A stretch of DNA of 64,000 nucleotides, taken from the NCBI GenBank assembly GCA_002842515.1, contig PHDC01000001.1, positions 1,178,001-1,242,000 of the forward strand. The letters run 5' to 3'. The notes beneath the pieces were generated by a model, which was not told the DNA's origin, ran no database searches, and worked only from the letters and a program-made list of their open reading frames with translations. Positions 55,004 through 64,000 of this stretch are shown here, in pieces. Both the position numbers and the translations under genes were made by a program. The DNA comes from Bacteroidetes bacterium HGW-Bacteroidetes-5 (GTDB taxonomy: Bacteria; Bacteroidota; Bacteroidia; Bacteroidales; UBA932). How positions within the stretch are numbered: position 1 is the stretch's first letter; each line of letters opens with the position of its first letter.

Positions 55004-55948
55004 ATGAATACAAATCACTACGAAGTAATAATCATCGGAGGTGGCCCGGCCGGCCTGACAGCAGGCATCTATCTCTCTCGTGCCAGAGTTAAAACTCTTA
55101 TATTGAATGAGGGCACTATAGGGGGTCAGATGGTGCTGACTCACGAAATTGCCAACTACCCGGGAGTAGAGAGCGTAAGCGGCTATCAACTCTCAAACAT
55201 AATGAAGAGACAGGCTCTCTCATTTGGTTGTGAAATTCGGTCCAACATTTCCATTAAGGAGTTCGATCTCTCACAAAAGGTTAAGAGTTTCGTAATTTCA
55301 GACGGAACAACATATACCGGTGATGCAGTAATTATTGCTACAGGAGGGCGCTCTCGCACTTTGGGAGTTCCGGGAGAAGATCTTCTCAAAGGTCGCGGAA
55401 TCTCATACTGCGCAACTTGTGACGGAGACTTCTTTACAGATAAAGAGATTGTAGTTGTGGGAGGAGGGAACTCTGCACTTGAAGAGGCTGTATCTCTCAC
55501 CAAATATGCAAGTAAGGTAACTATCATTCATCAGTTTGACCATTTCCAGGCTTTCGAACACGCAATTGCAGAGGCTAAGAGTAACCCAAAGATTAGCTTT
55601 GTAATGGAGTCAACGATAACTGCTTTTTACGGAGATGAGAGGTTGGAGAGTGTAGATATAAAAAATCTTAAAACAGATGAGACAATAAACTTTAAAACAG
55701 ATGGCGCGTTTATATTCATAGGTTATGTTCCCAACACAGAGTTTCTCAAAGAGAGAGTGAATTTGAACCAATGGGGAGAGATAGTAGTCGGGCCCGATAT
55801 GTCAACCGATATTGAGGGTGTATTTGCAGGCGGCGACAGCATAACCAAGCGTTACAGACAGGTAACTACAGCAGTCAGTGACGGTACCATTGCGGCTCTT
55901 AGTGCCTCGGCTTATATAAATGAACTTAAAAAAAGCACTCGTATCTAA
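55004..55948 (+). CDS. trxB: Thioredoxin-disulfide reductase
   Basis: 314 residues. FAD-binding IIGGGPAGLTAGIYLSRA at the N-terminus, redox pair Cys136/Cys139 in SYCATCDGDFF, NADPH-binding VVGGGNSALEEA near 151-162 and the C-terminal GVFAGGDSITKRYRQVTTAVSDG. Reduces thioredoxin with NADPH in the cytoplasm. Second gene of a thioredoxin-like/trxB/DUF2892 operon under a divergent Crp/Fnr regulator, which points to redox or nitrosative stress control. Confidence 0.95.
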   Translation: MNTNHYEVIIIGGGPAGLTAGIYLSRARVKTLILNEGTIGGQMVLTHEIANYPGVESVSGYQLSNIMKRQALSFGCEIRSNISIKEFDLSQKVKSFVISDGTTYTGDAVIIATGGRSRTLGVPGEDLLKGRGISYCATCDGDFFTDKEIVVVGGGNSALEEAVSLTKYASKVTIIHQFDHFQAFEHAIAEAKSNPKISFVMESTITAFYGDERLESVDIKNLKTDETINFKTDGAFIFIGYVPNTEFLKERVNLNQWGEIVVGPDMSTDIEGVFAGGDSITKRYRQVTTAVSDGTIAALSASAYINELKKSTRI

Positions 55949-56001
55949 AAGGTAACATAATAAAAAGGCTCCAAATCGTAATAACTTTAAATATTTTAAT
56001 T

Positions 56002-56205
56002 ATGAAAAAAAATGTTGGCAGTACAGACAAATGGATAAGGGTCATAATTGCCCTTATTATTGTAGCTCTCTACTTCGGTAATGTAATAACCGGCACTTTG
56101 GCAATTGTTCTGCTGGTTGTGGCAGGAATCTTTATCCTTACGGGATTTGTAGGATTTTGCGGATTATACACCCTGCTTGGTATAAACACCTGCACAAAAA
56201 AGTAG
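56002..56205 (+). CDS. DUF2892 (YgaP-type) membrane protein
   Basis: 67 residues. Starts KKNVGSTDKWIRVIIALII, has two membrane helices and ends GFCGLYTLLGINTCTKK. The family normally reads GFCPLYxLLGINTC; here the Pro is Gly. The two end cysteines are conserved in YgaP-type domains, which bind sulfur or take part in thiol chemistry when fused to rhodanese. Third gene after trxB with a 53-base gap, then a strong terminator. Confidence 0.85.
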   Translation: MKKNVGSTDKWIRVIIALIIVALYFGNVITGTLAIVLLVVAGIFILTGFVGFCGLYTLLGINTCTKK

Positions 56206-56225
56206 ATCTCACTATATAAATAGAG

Positions 56226-56265
56226 ACCGGTTGCTTTAACTAAAAATTAGAGTAACCGGTTTTTT
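56226..56265 (+). terminator. Intrinsic terminator after the trxB operon
   Basis: ACCGGTTGCT (56226-56235) pairs with AGTAACCGGT (56251-56260), one G-U pair, with an inner CTAA/TTAG extension, followed by a T run. It overlaps the last codons of the convergent kinase gene. Confidence 0.85.
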
Positions 56266-58639
56266 ATTCGTCAAGAGGAATTGAAAAAAAGAAGGTGCTG
56301 CCTACTCCGGATTCAGACTCTAAATTTATTTCACCGCCAAGCATATTTACATAGGCTTTCACTATAGAGAGTCCTAAACCCGACCCCTCGTGAGGCCTTT
56401 TATAGTCAAGGTCGGCCTGTACAAATCTTTCAAAAATTGCTTGATGTCTGTCCGGAGAAATTCCTATCCCGGTATCTTTAACATAAAAAAACATAGCGTC
56501 TCCCTTAATGTAATTACCAAACTCTATTGTTCCCTTTTCAGTAAATTTGATAGCATTTTTAATAAGATTTGTGAGAATCCCGTCAAGAATGTGCTTATCT
56601 GTTTTAATAGTCTTTATAATTGGGGTTCTTGTTTTGCAAAGGGTCAATTTTAACCCTTTTTGTTGAGCCTGTTTTACAAAAAATTCATATTGAAAATCTA
56701 GTATTGATCCAATATCAACATAACTGACAGATGTAGATAGTTGCCCTGATTCGATTTTTGATATCTCAATAATATCATTTATTGTACTCAGTAACCTCTC
56801 TCCACTTTTATTAATTACATCAAAATAGTAATCTCTATCTCCGCTACTTATCTCACCCTCGCTTAGCAGTTGTAAAAAACCCAATATTCCATTCATCGGG
56901 GTCCTTATCTCGTGGCTCATATTTGCCAAAAATGCCGATTTCAACCTGTCACTCTCCTCTGCCCTATCCTTAGATTTAATAAGATTTTTAATCATCTCTG
57001 CTCTTTGAAATACAACTGCAATTTCTCTTGCAACCATTTCAAGAAACCGAATACTACCTTTATCATACGCGTTTTCTTGGGTGTAGCTCTGAAGCACCAT
57101 TACACCTATAATTCGGTTTTCTATTATCAAAGGAACTCCAAGCCAGCTTTTTGAAGGGAAACCGACAATGTTTATATTATCCTCTTCTATGTATTTCTCA
57201 ATATCTCTGCTGTTAAGTAAAAGGGGCCTGCCCTCCTTTAAGACATATCCGGAGAGGGATTCTGACGCTGCCCACTCCTCAATCTTATCTTTTTCGTCAA
57301 CTCCGGCAAGCTCTTTGAACTTGCCCTTTTCCGCATCGTATAGTGCTACAAAAAAATTGGATACATCCAGTATCTTCCCAAGTTGCTCCCTAATAATAAC
57401 GAACAACTCCTCGGGTCCAGACACTGTTATTGAACTGCTGGTTATTTCATAGAGTATTTGTTGCACCTTCTCATCCTTCTTTCTTTGAGAAATATCCATA
57501 AAGGTTACAACAGCTCCAATGGTCTTTTCATCCCTATGGATTGGATATGACCAATACTCAACAGGAAACGATGTGCCATCTTTCCGCCAAAGCACCTCAT
57601 CGTCTACGTGAGTACCTTCACTCCTTAGAAATGCTTTGTAGATTTTACAATCAATCTCCAAAAAAGGTGAGCCGTCATTATGTAGACAGTGAATTACATT
57701 GTGCATATTCTTGCCAATAAGCTCATTTTCATTTGTATAGCCCAACATACTTATTGCTGCTTTGTTACAAAAAGTACAGTTGCCTAAAGTGTCTAATCCA
57801 TAAATACCCTCGGCTGCAGAATCAAAAATAAGTCTTAACCTCTCTTCACTTTGAACAAGCTCTCGTTCAATTTTTTTTCTTTCAGTTATGTCTTTAACAA
57901 GTACAAGCCTTGCATCTCTATTTTCAAACTTAATTAAATGGGATAAAATTTCGACATAGATAAGCTCTCCCGATTTTTTCAAATGTCGCCACTCTCCGGC
58001 TGAGTTAATGAGATTTGATGTCGTTGCCACATCTTCCAAAAGGTCTTTAACATCCTCCAAAGGTCTGATGTCCTTAAGTGTCATCTTTAGGAACTCCTCC
58101 TTTGTGTAACCGTAAATCTGCATAGCCGAAGAATTCACCTCAAGAAACGCTAAGCTGTCTAAATCATAAATCCACATTGGCTGCGGATTGTTTTCAAAAA
58201 GATATCGGTACTTTTTTTCACTTGTAACCAGCTCCTGCTGCGACCTTGCAATCTCTCTCCTTATTTCCCTGTTTTCCAAAGCTTGTCGAACGGCAGGGCC
58301 GAGTCTCTTTATGTACTCCTTTATAACATAGTCTGCTGCCCCTGCCTTCATACATTCCACAGCAGTATCTTCATTCATTGATCCTGTGTGAATTATAAAC
58401 GGAGTTTCCGGAGAGCTCTCTAAAGTTATTTTAAGTGCAATCAACCCGGTAAATGTTGGCATCTGATAATCGGAAACTATAAGGTCTGGCTTAAACCTCT
58501 CCAGCTCATTGCGAAAATCCATCTCCGTCTCTACACGCCTGAAAACAGCATCGGGGACAAATTTAAGTATCTCCCTCTGAGCCAGTGCAGCGTCTGTAGG
58601 AAGATCCTCTGCAATTAATATTTTTACACTTTCACTCAT
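56264..58639 (-). CDS. Soluble histidine kinase: REC-PAS-PAS-GAF-HisKA-HATPase
   Basis: 791 residues, no membrane segments. Domains in order: N-terminal receiver (about 5-122) with phospho-acceptor Asp57 in IVSDYQMP; PAS 1 (about 138-255); PAS 2 (about 262-385) with the GKNMHNVIH block; GAF (about 390-545) with SWLGVPLIIENRIIGVMVLQSY; HisKA with His576 in ANMSHEIRTPMNGILGF; HATPase with NLIKNAIKFTEKG, DTGIGIS and GSGLGLSIVKAY. The receiver at the front suggests it takes phosphate from, or is tuned by, another kinase of the array. The lone receiver gene lies 27 bases upstream. Confidence 0.92.
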   Translation of the reverse strand: MSESVKILIAEDLPTDAALAQREILKFVPDAVFRRVETEMDFRNELERFKPDLIVSDYQMPTFTGLIALKITLESSPETPFIIHTGSMNEDTAVECMKAGAADYVIKEYIKRLGPAVRQALENREIRREIARSQQELVTSEKKYRYLFENNPQPMWIYDLDSLAFLEVNSSAMQIYGYTKEEFLKMTLKDIRPLEDVKDLLEDVATTSNLINSAGEWRHLKKSGELIYVEILSHLIKFENRDARLVLVKDITERKKIERELVQSEERLRLIFDSAAEGIYGLDTLGNCTFCNKAAISMLGYTNENELIGKNMHNVIHCLHNDGSPFLEIDCKIYKAFLRSEGTHVDDEVLWRKDGTSFPVEYWSYPIHRDEKTIGAVVTFMDISQRKKDEKVQQILYEITSSSITVSGPEELFVIIREQLGKILDVSNFFVALYDAEKGKFKELAGVDEKDKIEEWAASESLSGYVLKEGRPLLLNSRDIEKYIEEDNINIVGFPSKSWLGVPLIIENRIIGVMVLQSYTQENAYDKGSIRFLEMVAREIAVVFQRAEMIKNLIKSKDRAEESDRLKSAFLANMSHEIRTPMNGILGFLQLLSEGEISSGDRDYYFDVINKSGERLLSTINDIIEISKIESGQLSTSVSYVDIGSILDFQYEFFVKQAQQKGLKLTLCKTRTPIIKTIKTDKHILDGILTNLIKNAIKFTEKGTIEFGNYIKGDAMFFYVKDTGIGISPDRHQAIFERFVQADLDYKRPHEGSGLGLSIVKAYVNMLGGEINLESESGVGSTFFFSIPLDE

Positions 58640-58665
58640 AATTTCACAATTCCCCGAAATAACAA

Positions 58666-59109
58666 TTATTTCGGTGATTCGTTCACCAATAACCAGTAAA
58701 GGCCCAAATTACTAATCGCAGCCACAAAATCGTCAAAATCCACTGGTTTTACGACATATGAGTTTACCCCAAGTTCGTATGCCAGCTTAATATCCGGATC
58801 CTCTTTTGACGATGAAACAACGACTACAGGTAGTTTTTTTGTTTCAGGATTATTTTTGATTATTTTTAAAACCTCCAGACCGCTCACTTTTGGAAGTTTA
58901 AGATCGAGAAATACAACTTTTAAAGGATAACTCGGGCTACGCTCTTTGAACTTCCCTTTACAATAAATAAAATCTAATGCCTCCTCTCCATCCTCAACTA
59001 CAAACAGACTATTGGCAAGGTTTTGCTTCTTTAATGCTCTAACAGTAAGTTCGGCATCGTTTGGGTTATCCTCTACAATAAGAATATCTACGGGATTTAA
59101 ATTTTTCAT
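58666..59109 (-). CDS. Rcp1-type stand-alone response regulator
   Basis: 147 residues. Receiver domain of the Rcp1 type: VEDNPNDAELTVRALKK, a long loop EALDFIYCKGKFKERSPSYP, phospho-acceptor Asp69 in VFLDLKLPKVSG, then VVSSSKEDPD and YVVKPVDFDDF. This subtype usually pairs with phytochrome-like kinases whose HisKA starts SYSVSHDLRAPLR, exactly what the next upstream gene encodes 10 bases away. Confidence 0.92.
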   Translation of the reverse strand: MKNLNPVDILIVEDNPNDAELTVRALKKQNLANSLFVVEDGEEALDFIYCKGKFKERSPSYPLKVVFLDLKLPKVSGLEVLKIIKNNPETKKLPVVVVSSSKEDPDIKLAYELGVNSYVVKPVDFDDFVAAISNLGLYWLLVNESPK

Positions 59110-59119
59110 ATATACCAGT

Positions 59120-61600
59120 TTATCGATTGTCTACCATTGGAAGTGAAAAATATAGTGATGCACCTTTGTCTATCTCTCCCTCAGCCCAAACATCTCCGTA
59201 GTGACGATGAATTACTCTCTGGACTATTGCTAACCCCACACCTGTCCCCTCAAAATCTTGAACTGAATGAAGCCTTTGAAATACTCCGAACATCTTCTCT
59301 TTGTACTTAGAATCAAATCCAACTCCATTATCTCTAACGCAATATATTAAAAAGTTTTCATTTATTGTACAACTAATCTCAATTAGTGAATTTTCTCTGA
59401 CCGAAGAGAACTTAATTGCATTTGAAATAAGGTTTACCCATACTTGTCTGAGCATAGTGTTATCACCAAATGCAAAAGGTATATCATTGACTATAAAGTT
59501 TATTTTTTCTCTTGATTTTTCTGTCGTTAGCTCATTGAATACAGAATTTGCTAAAGTTTGCATATCTACCCCGGATTTCTGAATTTCGGTTCGGCTTAAT
59601 CTTGAAAATGATAACAGGTCGTCTATCAGGTGACCCATTTTTTGCGTATTATCTCTTATAACTGTACATACTCTTTTACCTTCGTAATTCAAACTCTCTG
59701 AGTGATCTTCGACAAGAATACGCGTAAAACCGTCAATTGCTCTTAGTGGTGCTCTCAGGTCGTGGGAGACTGAGTAGCTGAAAGCCTCAAGCTCCTTATT
59801 TGCTGTTTCAAATTGAAGAGTTCTCTCCTTTACTCTATTTTCGAGGTTATTTAGCAATTCAATGTTTTTAAGAGCGATAGTCGCTGCATCTGCAAGAGTT
59901 TGGAGTAACATAACCTCATCCGGAGAAGGGGAATAGCTGATATCCCAGTAACTGCACATAGCTGCATTTGGTTCCTCTATGTTTATCGGGAAGGCAGCAA
60001 GGCTTCTGATATAGGTTGGCTTATAGTATTCCAATGGAACTCGCTTGTCGTTGTAAATATCCTCTATTAGTGCAGACTCTTTATGAATCATTACCCAGCC
60101 TGTAACGCAATCTGATAGTGGAAACCTTTGCCCTTTCCACAAATGCTCATCCGAATCCTCCTCAACATAGTAACAAAAATCTCCATCCCTCTTAACAAAG
60201 GTTGAACCCTTTGCATTTGCAAGATTCTTTGCTGCTAATGTAACAATTTTATAAACCTGAGACTCCGTATGGGCTATTGAAAGATCTTTTATGACAGATA
60301 CAAGTTTGAAAAGTTGCTCATTTAACCTCTCTTTCTCTCTCTCTACCTGTTTTCGCTTCGTTATTACCTCAGAATAGAGAATCATACCCCCTACTGTTCC
60401 ATCTGAATTATACCACGGCCTGCACTCCCAACGATTGTGTTCAATTTTGCCATTCTCTCTTAGGAATGAATCTTCCTCTGCAGATATAACCTCTCCTTTT
60501 AAAGTTCTTTGGTGAATCTCCTTCCATCGTTGAGGGATTTCCGGAAATATTTCGTAATGACTCTTCCCAATAACATTTTTATCTGATATTCCATAATCCT
60601 CCAAAAACCTTTCGCTTACAAAAATGTATTTGAGCTCCTTATCCATAACACCAATTGCATTAGGATCATATTTTATTATATACTGCAATAGATCCTGCCA
60701 ATCCTTGGTCTCTTTTTGAGCTTTTCTGCGGCTCCTCTCCATCAAATTTAGAGAAGCCAGAAATCTCCACACAAAAATAATAAGAGCGACAATTAGTAAT
60801 ATTGTTCCAATGTGGATTAGAGTTATTGTACTTAAGTGTGAATTTTTATTAAAAATCAAGCTAATCCATATCGGAGATATCGATATAAGAAGGGAGATTG
60901 GGATGAGTCTTCTGGCAAGGTGCCCACCAATTGTGTCGTATGTTGTAATTTCCAAAATACCCTTGGATGGCTTTATAAATATCAATCCAATGCTTAAAGT
61001 AAAAAAGGATATAGATGTATTGAGTGCCATTTTTGTGAATCCGTACATACTATATAATTCAGACGATCCGTATAGGTAACCAAGAAGGGGTAAAAGACTA
61101 ATAAGAAACAAAAAAACTGAAATCACTTGAGCAACAACAGTATGACTCTCTGAATTTTTTTTGTAAAGAAGTGTGGCAATTGTGCAAAAAACAAATCCGA
61201 CGGCAGTATAAATAGACATCCTTCCCGGTGATGAGGTGTGCACCGCATTTGGAATATCTTTAAAAAGCAGTTCGTCTATTAGCAAGTTTATATCCAATAT
61301 ATATTCCAATATTGTTAAAACAGCTATGATTAGTGTTATATAAATCAAAATATTCATAACCCATTTTAGGGTTCTGACTTTTTGAAAGTATATTAACAAA
61401 ATCAGGGAGATAGAGACAAAACCAAATGAGGCTAAAGTGTTTATCTTCATTGAAACACTTCCGGAGCTTAAAGTTTTTAGGTATTCATCCCCTGTAATCC
61501 ATCCAATCATTGAGATTATTGAAATAGCCAAAACAGTTATAATTGAGACAGTTGAAACCAACCTGTTAATCTTAAACAGATGTAGTGTAATATTTTTCAT
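59120..61600 (-). CDS. Membrane histidine kinase: multi-helix sensor-PAS-GAF-HisKA-HATPase
   Basis: 826 residues. About eight hydrophobic helices in the first 220 residues and two more near 230-290 form an integral-membrane sensory region of unknown ligand. Then PAS (about 300-420, DPNAIGVMDKELKYIFVSERFL), GAF (about 430-590, SLAAFPINIEEP), HisKA with His613 in SYSVSHDLRAPLRAIDGFTRIL and HATPase (NLISNAIKFSS, DNGVGFD, GTGVGLAIVQRV). No phytochrome PHY or bilin Cys is evident, so light sensing is not supported. Its Rcp1-type regulator follows at 10 bases. Confidence 0.9.
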   Translation of the reverse strand: MKNITLHLFKINRLVSTVSIITVLAISIISMIGWITGDEYLKTLSSGSVSMKINTLASFGFVSISLILLIYFQKVRTLKWVMNILIYITLIIAVLTILEYILDINLLIDELLFKDIPNAVHTSSPGRMSIYTAVGFVFCTIATLLYKKNSESHTVVAQVISVFLFLISLLPLLGYLYGSSELYSMYGFTKMALNTSISFFTLSIGLIFIKPSKGILEITTYDTIGGHLARRLIPISLLISISPIWISLIFNKNSHLSTITLIHIGTILLIVALIIFVWRFLASLNLMERSRRKAQKETKDWQDLLQYIIKYDPNAIGVMDKELKYIFVSERFLEDYGISDKNVIGKSHYEIFPEIPQRWKEIHQRTLKGEVISAEEDSFLRENGKIEHNRWECRPWYNSDGTVGGMILYSEVITKRKQVEREKERLNEQLFKLVSVIKDLSIAHTESQVYKIVTLAAKNLANAKGSTFVKRDGDFCYYVEEDSDEHLWKGQRFPLSDCVTGWVMIHKESALIEDIYNDKRVPLEYYKPTYIRSLAAFPINIEEPNAAMCSYWDISYSPSPDEVMLLQTLADAATIALKNIELLNNLENRVKERTLQFETANKELEAFSYSVSHDLRAPLRAIDGFTRILVEDHSESLNYEGKRVCTVIRDNTQKMGHLIDDLLSFSRLSRTEIQKSGVDMQTLANSVFNELTTEKSREKINFIVNDIPFAFGDNTMLRQVWVNLISNAIKFSSVRENSLIEISCTINENFLIYCVRDNGVGFDSKYKEKMFGVFQRLHSVQDFEGTGVGLAIVQRVIHRHYGDVWAEGEIDKGASLYFSLPMVDNR

Positions 61601-61605
61601 CTTTA

Positions 61606-64000
61606 TTAAATGTTATACAGATGTTTTTCGATTATGTCGGTTAATAGTTTTTTATTCACAGGTTTAAGTACATAATCGTCACATCCGGAATTTAGTGCAA
61701 TCTCTTTATCTATTGAAAATGCATTTACGGTTACAGCAATAATTTTTACTGTTTTATTAAACTGTCTTATTTTTTTAGCGGCATCAAGTCCATCTGTGAG
61801 AGGCATTCTCAGATCCATAAGAATCATAGAAATTTCCGGGTCATCTCTCATAACACACACTGCCTCTTCACCATTCCAGACGTGAATAATTGTGAATTTT
61901 TCATCTGAGAGAATCTTTTCCAGCAACTTATAACTTATCTCATCATCTTCGGCAATAAGAATTTTGTGTATTCTCTCTCCATCTGCACGAATGCTTTTAT
62001 CACTTGGTATTTCCCGCTTTAATATGACCGGTATATATGGCACAGCAAAGTAGAAGGTACTGCCCCTGCCCTCTTCTGACTCGACCCACACCTCTCCTTT
62101 CATCAGATGGGAGTAAGCCTTAACAATTGAGAGTCCGAGACCCGACCCCTCGTGTGGTCTCTTATAGTCGAGATCTGCCTGGACGAACCTCTCAAAAATG
62201 GCCTCCTGTCTGGTTTTTGAGATACCTATTCCGGTATCCCTCACATAAAATATTATGGATTCATCTTTTAGATATGTCCCAACTTCAATCTCTCCCGAAT
62301 CGGTGAATTTTATTGCATTTTTTATAAGGTTGGTAAGAATCCCATCTAAGATATGCTGATCACTTACTATCACATCTGCAATCTCTTCACTGTTTTTCAG
62401 AAGTAGTGAAATCCCCTTTTCTTCGGTTTGATTTATAAAGAATTTGTAGTGAAAATTTAGAATCTCCTTTATGTTAACATTGTTGTAAATAACATTTAAT
62501 TGCCCGGATTCAATCTTTGAAATCTCTATGATATCGTTGATTGTGCTTAAAAGTCTCTCTCCGCTTTTATTTATAATCTCAAAATAGTATTGTCTGTCGT
62601 CACTTGTGAGGTCTACATCATTAAGTAGTTGTAGAAAACCCATTATTCCATTCATCGGGGTCCTTATCTCGTGACTCATATTTGCCAGAAATGCCGTTTT
62701 TAATCTGTCGCTCTCCTCTGCTCTCTCTTTAGCGCGAATAAGATTTTCAATCATACTTATTCTCTGCATAACGATAGCAATCTCGTGAGCAATCATCTCC
62801 ATCAGTCTCATACTTTTGGCATCATATGCATTTTTTTCTGAATAGCTTTGAACAACCATAACCCCAATGGCTTTATGTTCAATAAAGATGGGAACACCAA
62901 GCCAGGATTCACAAAGTGTTCCGGTGAGATTGATTCCGTACTCCTTTGCGAACTTAATTATCTCCTCTTTGCTTGTCAATATTGACTTTTCTGTTTTTAT
63001 AACCAACCCGGACAATGTATCTTTCGCCTCCCACTCTTCAAAACTATCATTGTCGTCAAGGAAGATAATCTTCTTTAATTTATCTGTTTCTGGATTATAT
63101 GAGGCCACAAAAAAGTTATTTGCATCCAGCACTTTACACAACTCACTCCTAACCACCCGAAGAATATCCACCTGGAGGATTGCATTTGCAGATGCTCTTG
63201 AAATCTCGTACAGTACCTGCTGCATTTGTTCGTCTCTTTTATCTTTTGTTATATCCTCGACAATAACTGCAAACTCATTCTCTCTGTTCTTGTATGCAAT
63301 AACATTGAAATATCTACCAAGCTCCCGGGCATAACTTTCAAAAGAGACAGGCTCCCCGGTTAAAGCTACATTACCATATTTTTCAATCCAGATTTTTTCT
63401 ATGTTTGGCAGTACTTCAAGGACCCTTCTTCCTATCACTCTCTCTTTTTTCAGCCCTGTAATCCTCTCATAAGCAGGATTAACATCCAGAAACAGATAAT
63501 CAACCGCCTCACCCTTTTTATTAAGGATTATCTTGTGTACAGCAAGACCAAGCTGCATCTGGTTTACAAGCGCTCTGTGTTTTTCCTCACTGTTTCTAAC
63601 CTCTTCATCTGCCTTGATTCTATCGTTAAGCTCTCTTTCAAGTTCTTGTGTACGGCTCTTTACAAGAGCTTCCAGCCTTATTTTCTCATCTCTTTTAAAA
63701 ACATTTGCTGCCCGAATCTTTAACATAGCTTTAATTTGAGATATCATCTCGGTTTCATCTATAGGTTTTGTTAAAAAGGCCTCGGCTCCTGCTTCTAGCG
63801 CCTGGATTCTGTTTTGGCGGCTCTCTTTGAGGGCAGTAACAAATACAACCGGAATATCCTCCAGATTCGGGTCACTTTTAACTATTTTGCAAACCTCATA
63901 CCCATCCATACCGGGCATTAAAATATCCAGAAGTATGATATCCGGGATTACTCTCCTGGCAAGCTCCACCCCCTGCCTTCCGCTAAGGGCTGTATAAACC
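61606..64000 (-). CDS. Hybrid histidine kinase REC-PAS-GAF-HisKA-HATPase-REC, N-terminus cut
   Basis: The frame stays open to the right edge (residues VYTALSGRQG precede a GTG at 63969), so the true start is outside the window. The visible part begins inside a receiver (PDIILLDILMPGMDG, with the phospho-acceptor Asp), followed by a coiled-coil linker, PAS (about 130-245), GAF, HisKA (ANMSHEIRTPMNGIMGF), HATPase and a second receiver at the C-terminus (MILMDLRMPLTDG). The HisKA/HATPase part is very close to that of the kinase at the other end of the array. It ends 5 bases before the membrane kinase gene, so all four genes are one transcript. Confidence 0.92.
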   Translation of the reverse strand, partial: VYTALSGRQGVELARRVIPDIILLDILMPGMDGYEVCKIVKSDPNLEDIPVVFVTALKESRQNRIQALEAGAEAFLTKPIDETEMISQIKAMLKIRAANVFKRDEKIRLEALVKSRTQELERELNDRIKADEEVRNSEEKHRALVNQMQLGLAVHKIILNKKGEAVDYLFLDVNPAYERITGLKKERVIGRRVLEVLPNIEKIWIEKYGNVALTGEPVSFESYARELGRYFNVIAYKNRENEFAVIVEDITKDKRDEQMQQVLYEISRASANAILQVDILRVVRSELCKVLDANNFFVASYNPETDKLKKIIFLDDNDSFEEWEAKDTLSGLVIKTEKSILTSKEEIIKFAKEYGINLTGTLCESWLGVPIFIEHKAIGVMVVQSYSEKNAYDAKSMRLMEMIAHEIAIVMQRISMIENLIRAKERAEESDRLKTAFLANMSHEIRTPMNGIMGFLQLLNDVDLTSDDRQYYFEIINKSGERLLSTINDIIEISKIESGQLNVIYNNVNIKEILNFHYKFFINQTEEKGISLLLKNSEEIADVIVSDQHILDGILTNLIKNAIKFTDSGEIEVGTYLKDESIIFYVRDTGIGISKTRQEAIFERFVQADLDYKRPHEGSGLGLSIVKAYSHLMKGEVWVESEEGRGSTFYFAVPYIPVILKREIPSDKSIRADGERIHKILIAEDDEISYKLLEKILSDEKFTIIHVWNGEEAVCVMRDDPEISMILMDLRMPLTDGLDAAKKIRQFNKTVKIIAVTVNAFSIDKEIALNSGCDDYVLKPVNKKLLTDIIEKHLYNI

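Noticed and set aside
59120..61600. Bacteriophytochrome
   Set aside because: The HisKA type and the Rcp1-like partner suggest it, but the N-terminus is a bundle of membrane helices and no PHY domain or bilin-binding Cys is visible.
62867..63334. 155-residue plus-strand open frame within the hybrid kinase
   Set aside because: Opposite to PAS/GAF coding sequence and Ser/Leu-rich as expected for the complement of such a gene.
1..64000. Mobile element, prophage, CRISPR array or RNA gene
   Set aside because: No transposase, integrase, phage gene, regular spacer-repeat array, tRNA cloverleaf or rRNA-like stretch was seen on either strand by reading; small RNAs cannot be excluded.

Overview
The window reads as chromosomal DNA of a member of the Bacteroidota, most likely Bacteroidales. 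Support comes from TonB-dependent receptors with carboxypeptidase-regulatory-like N-termini, many short-signal lipoproteins, 6-bladed beta-propeller lipoproteins, S46 dipeptidyl-peptidases, DUF4876 and DUF6850 type proteins, and several -7 boxes of the Bacteroidetes form TAnnTTTG. Family or genus cannot be set from the sequence alone. I see no rRNA, tRNA, CRISPR array, insertion sequence, phage or integrase gene. Coding density is high.

Layout. 1-3926: two S9 serine peptidases (the first cut by the window edge). 4154-9427: three tandem 6-bladed beta-propeller lipoproteins, a fourth on the opposite strand, and a small ferredoxin. 9765-22687 (minus): a compact block of three paralogous gingipain-like (C25, clan CD) peptidases with C-terminal HEAT-like repeats, wrapped around a TonB-dependent receptor, a DUF4876-like lipoprotein and a DUF6850-like beta-barrel, with a Cys/His-rich small protein upstream. 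22733-26568 (minus): DUF6599-like and DUF362 proteins, cysS and a short SSB. 26743-29875: a coiled-coil lipoprotein and an M3 (Dcp-like) peptidase lipoprotein. 30256-36038: a second receptor / DUF4876 / DUF6850 triad. 36208-46122: two S46 peptidases, a polyferredoxin membrane protein with an HMA-like domain, an M16 peptidase and a small lipoprotein. 46134-52913 (minus): DUF4105 protein, amidase lipoprotein, UPF0316 protein, Nnr repair enzyme, an NlpE-like lipoprotein without its CxxC, a response regulator and a histidine kinase. 53060-56205: pdxH, a Crp/Fnr regulator, a thioredoxin-like protein with a broken CxxC, trxB and a DUF2892 protein. 56264-64000 (minus): an array of multidomain histidine kinases and response regulators, running off the right edge.

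Taken together, the region from 1 to about 46 kb is dominated by extracytoplasmic protein and peptide breakdown (S9 x2, C25-like x3, M3, S46 x2, M16, amidase) plus two outer-membrane import systems, which suggests a proteolytic, amino-acid-using lifestyle. The most interesting unit is the minus-strand operon at 9765-22144, in which three unusual C25-HEAT peptidases are built into one TonB receptor/DUF4876/DUF6850 locus; a second copy of the triad lacks the C25 partners and sits beside M3 and S46 peptidases instead. I propose the triad as a possible non-SusCD uptake module. That function is inference.
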